From positions 1 through 9,811 of the forward strand of contig VBON01000061.1 of assembly GCA_005877525.1 (NCBI GenBank): 9,811 bases of DNA, read 5' to 3'. Below are positions 4,981 to 9,811 of this stretch, piece by piece. Under the pieces are notes generated by a model that saw nothing but the letters and a program-made list of their open reading frames with translations, made no database searches and was not told where the DNA came from. This stretch comes from Nitrospirota bacterium. GTDB lineage: Bacteria > Nitrospirota > Nitrospiria > Nitrospirales > NS-4. Positions within the stretch are counted from its first letter, which is position 1, and every line of letters begins with the position of its first letter. The translations under genes and the position numbers were made by a program.

Positions 4981-7071
4981 TTACAGAGCATTAAACGTAT
5001 AGCTCAATCCACCATAAATCGCGATGCCGGGAGCCGGCACAATGAATCTCTCTATCGCGCCACCCCCTGTCAGGGCATTGCTGGCGAGAATCCCGGAGGT
5101 CGAGTACTTCTGATCGAGGATATTGTTCAACATCAGGAACGCCTTGAGCAGGCCGCCCGGCACTGGCCGTTCATACGCTACGCGCGCGTCCATTCGAAAG
5201 TATCCCGGCAGACGCGGTTGCGCATTGATTTCATCGTTCAAGAAAAACTGGGTGCTCACGTACAAGCCCATCAGGGATACTGTCCACCCTGTCGCCGGGT
5301 AAACATTGCCGGTGACCCCTAACCGGTGTTTCGGTACGAGAGGAAAAGTATCACCGGGAGTCACCACTTGCGTCGATGAGAGTCGAATGGGTGTTAAGAT
5401 GTGGGCCTCGGTGTACGTGTAATTGACTACCGCATCAAAGTATTTGCTGTATCTCCCTTTCGCCGTGACTTCGACCCCCCGCCGCCGCGATCGATCAATG
5501 TTGCGATTCTGCCCGTCGCCGGTACTGAAGTCGCAGAGGATACACGTGAAGAAAATCTCATCGCGCACGTCCGATTGGAACAGCGCCACCTGCAATTCGT
5601 GCTGCGAGCCGATCCGGTTCTTCGTCCCAATTTCATAATTATTGGAGCGAACCGGCCTCAAATTCGGATTGGACCCAAATGGTCCCAAGGCGAACAATTC
5701 ATTAAATGTCGGTATCGGTACACGGAATCCTTGGCTAAAATTGAAATAGAGACTGTTGGAAGGTGTGATCAGGTAAGTCAGCCCCGCGCGGGGCGTCGTC
5801 CTATTGAACCGTGTGCTTCCATTATTGACCGGACTGAGATCGTCGGAGAAATTGAATTGGTCGTGATCGTACCGGACGCCTGCCGTGAGGATCAGCTGCG
5901 GCAGGATCGAGAAAGAGTCCTGCGCGAAGAGCGCGAAGATGTCTTCCCCTGTCGTCGTCGACCCTGGAAACGAGCCGAAGCCGGTGAACGTTGACAACGA
6001 CCGGCTGCCGATGTCATTGCGAGTGAATTCCGCGCCTCCGGTGAAGACATTCTTTCGTCCGAACAGCATGGCGTCCTGTCCGAGCTGGACCGTCCCGCCG
6101 CGAGCCTCTATTTTATTTTGAAGATCGCTGATGCTCGTCTGCCCCACCGTAAACAGCTCCTGCGCCAAGTGCCGGTAAAAGAGATTCCCGGTGAGGGACA
6201 ATCCAAGTGGCAGCTGCTGCCGCCCCGAGAGGGTCACAAAATTCACCTCAGAGAGATTAAAGTCTCCGGGCGTAAAGTTCGCCTTCCGATCGAAAGCCGC
6301 AACACTGAGCGGCAGGGAGCCAGCCTCCATTAAGTGGCTTCTGACGTAATTGTAAGACACGGACAAATCGGTGCGGTCGGTCGGCCGATACCCCAATTTT
6401 CCCGTTGCCCTGGAAATACGGGCATCGGACTCGTCGCGGAAACCGTCTTCTGTCTCCCTGCTGAAATTGGCAAAATAGTCAAACTTGCCCACCGGGCCCG
6501 CCGTATTAATGGTGTACCGTTGCCGATTAAAGATGCCAAACAACGTTTCGCCGGTGGTCGAGCGAGCCATTGTGCCCCGTTTGGTGATGATGTTGATGAC
6601 GCCCCCCAGGGCATTTTTTCCGTAGATCGCTGAGGCGCCTGGGAGAATTTCAATTCGTTCGATGGTCTCAACGGGAATGAGATAGTAGTTGACCCCGTTA
6701 AAATCCGGCTCGTTTACTCGCACCCCGTCCACAAAGACACTTGTGCCCGATACCGGCTGACCGTTAAAGCCGCGCAAATCTACCCGTTGTTCGAATTCAT
6801 TACCCACTTCATTGAACATCACAATGCCGGTCGCCCATTGAATCGCTTCTTGAACCGTCTTGGCTCCCGAGCGAGCCATGTCTTCGGCGGTGATCACGGT
6901 CACTTTCGCTGGGAGAGTGAAAGGATCTACGGGGGCGTCAGGCAACCGAGTGCTCGAGACGACTACTTCCGGCAGTGTTTCGGAGACGGGATCTGCCGCG
7001 AGACCGATGAGGGGCCAAACTACAAGCAGACACGAACAAGACAACCCGGTAACGGCGGACAATCGTGACAT
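4981..7071 (-). CDS. btuB: TonB-dependent outer-membrane cobalamin receptor (BtuB)
   Basis: This is a 696-residue TonB-dependent receptor that would bind cobalamin or related corrinoids at the surface and pass them to the periplasm using TonB energy. A signal peptide covers about residues 1-26 (hydrophobic core SCLLVVWPLIGLAA). A TonB-box-like stretch PEVVVSSTR follows at 34-42. The plug domain spans roughly 53-168, with SVFVDGVRVNEPDF, VETIERIEILPGASAIYGKNALGGVINIITKRG and related motifs. The remainder is a 22-strand-type barrel with LFAQDSFSI, GFRVPIPTFNELF and NYEIGTKN. The ATG has GGGAGG seven bases upstream. Corrinoid specificity is inferred from the cobalamin riboswitch in its leader and its neighbours; plug and barrel motifs alone would not separate it from siderophore receptors. 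Two odd points are Cys510 and Cys513 (CILC), probably in an external loop, and a final Leu instead of the usual aromatic residue after SYTFNA. Confidence 0.93.
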   Translation of the reverse strand: MSRLSAVTGLSCSCLLVVWPLIGLAADPVSETLPEVVVSSTRLPDAPVDPFTLPAKVTVITAEDMARSGAKTVQEAIQWATGIVMFNEVGNEFEQRVDLRGFNGQPVSGTSVFVDGVRVNEPDFNGVNYYLIPVETIERIEILPGASAIYGKNALGGVINIITKRGTMARSTTGETLFGIFNRQRYTINTAGPVGKFDYFANFSRETEDGFRDESDARISRATGKLGYRPTDRTDLSVSYNYVRSHLMEAGSLPLSVAAFDRKANFTPGDFNLSEVNFVTLSGRQQLPLGLSLTGNLFYRHLAQELFTVGQTSISDLQNKIEARGGTVQLGQDAMLFGRKNVFTGGAEFTRNDIGSRSLSTFTGFGSFPGSTTTGEDIFALFAQDSFSILPQLILTAGVRYDHDQFNFSDDLSPVNNGSTRFNRTTPRAGLTYLITPSNSLYFNFSQGFRVPIPTFNELFALGPFGSNPNLRPVRSNNYEIGTKNRIGSQHELQVALFQSDVRDEIFFTCILCDFSTGDGQNRNIDRSRRRGVEVTAKGRYSKYFDAVVNYTYTEAHILTPIRLSSTQVVTPGDTFPLVPKHRLGVTGNVYPATGWTVSLMGLYVSTQFFLNDEINAQPRLPGYFRMDARVAYERPVPGGLLKAFLMLNNILDQKYSTSGILASNALTGGGAIERFIVPAPGIAIYGGLSYTFNAL

Positions 7072-7081
7072 GACGCAACCT

Positions 7082-7098
7082 CCCTTGTGCTCGAAGGG
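7082..7098 (-). promoter_or_regulatory. Hairpin that would sequester the btuB ribosome binding site
   Basis: On the minus strand, CCCTT (7098-7094) pairs with AAGGG (7086-7082) over the loop CGAGCAC. The 3' arm overlaps the Shine-Dalgarno sequence (GGGAGG) of btuB. It lies about a dozen bases after the riboswitch aptamer and no T-run follows, so it fits a translational expression platform. Its loop could be the partner for the kissing-loop contact typical of cobalamin riboswitches (loop GAGC with GCTC near 7236 in the aptamer), but that pairing is short and speculative. Confidence 0.5.
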
Positions 7099-7109
7099 CA
7101 GTTCGATAT

Positions 7110-7297
7110 GGCCGACAACCGGGTTTCCTGACTTGCGGGTCGTTGTGCTTCCTGCGCCTTCCCAGTAAGGACGTGTTCGTTCAAGGTTTCACATTTGAAC
7201 GGGTCACGTCCTTCACCAGTGGCCTTTCCGCAGAGCGCTCTCCGTTTACAGTGGCGGCACCGTGATGGACTTTCACCATCTTCCCCTGAGTGTGTCG
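7110..7297 (-). promoter_or_regulatory. Cobalamin riboswitch in the btuB leader
   Basis: The minus strand carries the class consensus in the correct order: GGTGAAAGTCC (7277-7267), the B12-box GCCGCCACTGTAA (7258-7246), GCCACTGG (7223-7216), CTGGGAAGG (7165-7157), and CCGCAAGTCAGGAAACC ending at 7122. A variable arm between the fourth and third conserved segments forms a nine-base-pair stem (7167-7175 with 7205-7213), with a further GTTCAA/TTGAAC pairing inside it. CGACA near 7296 and TGTCG near 7113 can close the outer stem. The aptamer senses adenosylcobalamin or another cobalamin and normally represses when bound. The core begins only about 20 bases after the btuD stop, and btuB starts about 40 bases after its end. 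Confidence 0.93.
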
Positions 7298-7320
7298 TCC
7301 CTTTCTTGCTGGCTCCCCTC

Positions 7321-8151
7321 CTAAAAAAGTGTTGTCCTCGTATCGTTCTTGAACACCCCGCCGACGGATACGAGCGCCGGAAGGGTGATCCGCGGTGTGC
7401 CGGCTTCCGGGTGCTGATCGATGAGCACCTCGCAGCCGTACACAATCCCTAGATTTTCAGCCGTGAGGACTTCCGCCGGGGATCCCGTGCAAAAACGCCG
7501 CCCTTCATGCAACAACAACAGGCGCTGGCAATACTGGCTCGCCAGGTTGAGGTCATGCGAGACCACGACGATCGTGACTCCCCGGTCCTGATTTAACCTT
7601 CTCAATGTCGCGTAGATCTCGAGCTGATGCTTGATATCCAGGAAGGCGGTCGGTTCATCCAACAATAAGATCGGAGCTTGCTGGGCCAGCGCTCTGGCAA
7701 TGATGGTCCGCTGCCGTTCCCCACCGGACAACTCCTGGAAGGTTCGGTCGACCAACGGCTCCAGGTCCATGACTTGGATGGCGGCGCGGGCAATGCGCAG
7801 ATCCTCCGGCGATTCCCAGCCCCAGCCGTTCTGATGGACGAACCGACCCATGAGGACCACCTCGGCGACCGTGAAGGGAAAGAGCACATGGTTCTCCTGC
7901 GGTACCATCGCCGCCTGGCGCGCCAGCGCCCGCGCATCCAGGGTCGAAATATCCTGACCTCGCAGGGTGAGGCGCCCGGCCTGCGGATAGAGCAAGCCGG
8001 CCATCAATTTCAGCAGCGAGGTTTTCCCCGATCCATTGGGACCAATGATTCCCAATATCTCCCCCTCATGCACTTCCAGGCTGAAGTCCCGCAGAACCCA
8101 TTGATCCGAATAGCGGAAGGAAACCTGGTCGAGGTGGTAGTTGATGTCCAT
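7321..8151 (-). CDS. btuD: Cobalamin ABC importer ATPase (BtuD-type)
   Basis: This is the cytoplasmic ATPase that would drive BtuC, here 276 residues. The nucleotide-binding motifs are complete: Walker A GPNGSGKT at 37-44, Q-loop Gln85 (MVPQENHVLFPFTVAEVVLMGR), signature LSGGERQR at 141-148, Walker B ILLLDEP at 161-167, D-loop AFLDIKHQ, and H-loop His199 in VVVSHDLNLA. The MGR stretch after the Q-loop and the LGIVYGC motif near residue 234 are typical of the FecE/BtuD/HmuV group of siderophore, haem and B12 importers. The assignment to cobalamin therefore rests on the riboswitch and btuB next door. The ATG comes two bases after the btuC TAG stop, so translation is probably coupled. The C-terminal tail beyond residue 255 shows no motif. 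Confidence 0.9.
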   Translation of the reverse strand: MDINYHLDQVSFRYSDQWVLRDFSLEVHEGEILGIIGPNGSGKTSLLKLMAGLLYPQAGRLTLRGQDISTLDARALARQAAMVPQENHVLFPFTVAEVVLMGRFVHQNGWGWESPEDLRIARAAIQVMDLEPLVDRTFQELSGGERQRTIIARALAQQAPILLLDEPTAFLDIKHQLEIYATLRRLNQDRGVTIVVVSHDLNLASQYCQRLLLLHEGRRFCTGSPAEVLTAENLGIVYGCEVLIDQHPEAGTPRITLPALVSVGGVFKNDTRTTLF

Positions 8152-8153
8152 TT

Positions 8154-9230
8154 CTAACCCATGTGGCTTTTACGCCGGCTCATCAGCAGGTAGATGAAAA
8201 AGGGACCGCCGTACAGCGCCGTGATCACACCCACTGGCAACTCTGTGGGGGCTAAGAGGCTGCGAGCGATCGTATCGGCGATCGCGAGAAAGGTACCACC
8301 GACGAGAGCGGCCGCCGGAAGCACCAGTCGGTGATCCGGACCGAGAACCATGCGCACGCCATGGGGAACGATCATGCCGACAAAGCCGATCAGGCCGCTG
8401 ACGGCGACCACGGCCCCGGTTAAGAGAGCGGAAGTAAAAAAAATGACGCGTTTGATGCGTTCTACTTCGAGTCCCAATCCTTTAGCCGGTTCCTCCCCCA
8501 GCGATAGCAGATTGAGATGCCGCGCCTCGCCGAACAGCACCACCAAGCCGAGGACGACATAGACGGCTAGCGCCAGCAATCCCGCGTATCCCAACGTCGC
8601 CAAACTTCCCATCAACCAGAAGAACAGGCGGAAGGCACTCGTGGAGTCGGAGAGCGACGTGATGAACAGAATCAGCGCGGAGAGGATGGCATTGATGATA
8701 ACGCCGGCCAACAAAAGCGTCTGAATCGGAATCCGGCCCCCGTCTGCCGCAATGTGATAGATCCCAATCATCGTGACCGCAGCGCCGATAAAGGCGAACA
8801 GATGGATGGCCGAAAATCCTGCGAAGGCCCAACTCACACCGAACTGGACCGCGAGGGCCGCGCCGAGCGCCGCGCCACTGGAAATTCCGAGGATGTAGGG
8901 GTCCGCCAGCGGATTTCGTAGCAAAGCCTGTAACGTGACGCCGACGGTGGCGAGACTCGCTCCCACGAGAAAGGCCAAAAGCAAACGCGGGAGCCGGACT
9001 TCCCATAGGATGACGGCGGGACTGGGACCCGTGCTCGCCTGGGAGTCAGAGCCTGCGAGCAGACGAAGCATCGTCCCAAAGGGAATGCGCTCGGTGCCAT
9101 ACTGAAGACAGATCAGCAAGCCCAAGAATGACAGCACGATCAGCACGGCGATGGTCTTTACCCAGCGGCGAAGCGTCAAGGTCGGGAGCAGCCTGTCTGC
9201 GTGGACTCCCGCGTGGGCGAAAGCTTCCAT
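8154..9230 (-). CDS. btuC: Cobalamin ABC importer permease (BtuC-type, FecCD family)
   Basis: This is an inner-membrane permease of 358 residues, of the family in which two copies form the translocation path. FecCD motifs are easy to see: EVRLPRLLLAFLVGASLA near 77-94, NPLADPYILGISSGAALG at 106-123, the ATPase-contact region LNLLSLGEEPAKGLGL at 239-254, GFVGMIVPHGVR at 282-293 and ELPVGVITALYGGPFFIYLL at 330-349. Ten or so hydrophobic helices can be counted, and the extra N-terminal residues up to about 25 are hydrophilic. The ATG shares its A with the TAA stop of btuF (TAATG), a sign of translational coupling. The family also imports haem and siderophores, so substrate identity is taken from context. 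Full length, no defects seen. Confidence 0.92.
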   Translation of the reverse strand: MEAFAHAGVHADRLLPTLTLRRWVKTIAVLIVLSFLGLLICLQYGTERIPFGTMLRLLAGSDSQASTGPSPAVILWEVRLPRLLLAFLVGASLATVGVTLQALLRNPLADPYILGISSGAALGAALAVQFGVSWAFAGFSAIHLFAFIGAAVTMIGIYHIAADGGRIPIQTLLLAGVIINAILSALILFITSLSDSTSAFRLFFWLMGSLATLGYAGLLALAVYVVLGLVVLFGEARHLNLLSLGEEPAKGLGLEVERIKRVIFFTSALLTGAVVAVSGLIGFVGMIVPHGVRMVLGPDHRLVLPAAALVGGTFLAIADTIARSLLAPTELPVGVITALYGGPFFIYLLMSRRKSHMG

Positions 9231-9811
9231 TACCGTGCACTTTCCTTTGAGGAGAACAGTTCAGGGTGCAGCAGATGAGCTAACACTTCTATCCCTTCCA
9301 CCACACGAGGACCCGGCCGATTCACTAAGACTCCTTGGACCTGATACAAGCGGTTATGGGCGACGGCCGACAACCCCGTCCACTTTCGCCATCCGTTTTG
9401 TTCGGCCTCAGGGATCCCCTCTGTAGTGCCGATAGGAAATATGATGACTTCTGGATCCTTCCTGATTACTTCCTCAAGTGATACTTTAGGATATGGCATC
9501 GTCATACGGCCCGCGATGTTCTCTCCTCCGGCCAGTTCAACCATCTGATGAATGAAACTCGCGGACCCGATGCTGATCAGGGGGTCCGTATTGACGACGT
9601 AGAAGACTCGAATTCGTTTGGCGCGTGTCAATCTCCGGCCAACCTCGGCCAGACGGTCACGCAAACCTTGCACTACCAGGCGGCCTTCTTTCTCATGTCC
9701 TACAAGACGCCCGACGGTATTAATATGCCCGAAAATGTCCTCCATGGTCTTGGGCGACATCAGAAAGACCGGCACCCGGAGCTGTTCGAGCTTTGCCAAC
9801 GTGTCCGGTCG
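9230..9811 (-). CDS. btuF: Cobalamin periplasmic binding protein (BtuF-type), 5' end outside window
   Basis: The reading frame is open to the window edge, so the 193 residues visible are the C-terminal two thirds of a periplasmic solute-binding protein. The TTG near 9799 is not the start: the frame continues upstream with RPDT, and the motif PVFLMSPKTMEDIFGHINTVGRLVG lies mid-protein in this family. The second lobe is recognisable in IRVFYVVNTDPLISIGSASFIHQMVELAGGENIAG, SLEEVIRKDPEVIIFPIG, a Trp-containing stretch WRKWTGLSAVAHNRLYQV, and the final helix GPRVVEGIEVLAHLLHPELF. BtuF/FecB-type proteins bind corrinoid in the periplasm and dock on BtuC. The signal peptide and first lobe are not visible. 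The stop overlaps the btuC start by one base. Confidence 0.88.
   Translation of the reverse strand, partial: RPDTLAKLEQLRVPVFLMSPKTMEDIFGHINTVGRLVGHEKEGRLVVQGLRDRLAEVGRRLTRAKRIRVFYVVNTDPLISIGSASFIHQMVELAGGENIAGRMTMPYPKVSLEEVIRKDPEVIIFPIGTTEGIPEAEQNGWRKWTGLSAVAHNRLYQVQGVLVNRPGPRVVEGIEVLAHLLHPELFSSKESAR

Noticed and set aside
4875..4991. Longer adenosyltransferase start at 4991
   Set aside because: It would overlap the end of btuB and add 39 residues without family character, whereas the ATG at 4874 has a strong ribosome binding site and gives the normal N-terminus.
9797..9799. TTG near 9799 as the start of btuF
   Set aside because: The frame stays open to the window edge and the sequence at this point corresponds to the middle of the binding protein, so the gene is truncated by the window, not short.

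Overview
The window comes from a Gram-negative bacterium of moderately high GC. It carries lipopolysaccharide-export genes, a TonB-dependent outer-membrane receptor and a periplasmic-binding-protein ABC importer. The gene complement and protein style would fit Nitrospirota (Nitrospira-like), but this is an impression from the sequences and is not proven here.

Left end, plus strand (2-1329): the last 39 codons of lptF, then lptG, the two inner-membrane permease subunits of the LptB2FG lipopolysaccharide extractor. As given, lptG is broken by an apparent one-base deletion in an A-run at 237-239. It also carries an in-frame block of about 37 codons (637-747) that does not look like the rest of the protein. 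Downstream is a short intergenic repeat cluster (GAGCGAAGCGAAG family). It forms an inverted repeat between lptG and a convergent gene for a 176-residue membrane protein of unknown function (1519-2049, minus strand). That gene has a TTG start with its own ribosome binding site and an extended -10 promoter.

Middle (2081-2756): no convincing protein gene. From 2222 to about 2500 the sequence is dense in inverted repeats, including two mutually exclusive pairings of one heptamer. It may be a structured RNA or the remains of a small element.

Right three quarters (2757-9811, all minus strand): a cobalamin uptake and processing cluster, transcribed in the order btuF (cut by the window edge), btuC, btuD, cobalamin riboswitch, btuB, PduO-type adenosyltransferase, cobQ, terminator. 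BtuB carries the corrinoid across the outer membrane and BtuF, BtuC and BtuD carry it across the inner membrane. The adenosyltransferase adds the upper axial ligand, and CobQ amidates adenosylcobyrinic acid a,c-diamide to adenosylcobyric acid. The riboswitch sits inside the cluster, starting about 20 bases after the btuD stop codon. A hairpin that would cover the btuB ribosome binding site follows it, so control of btuB is probably translational. The riboswitch is the strongest evidence that this FecCD-type importer handles cobalamin rather than haem or a siderophore.

No completely new system was recognised. The points most worth following up are the structured intergenic region, the position of the riboswitch within the operon, and the state of lptG.
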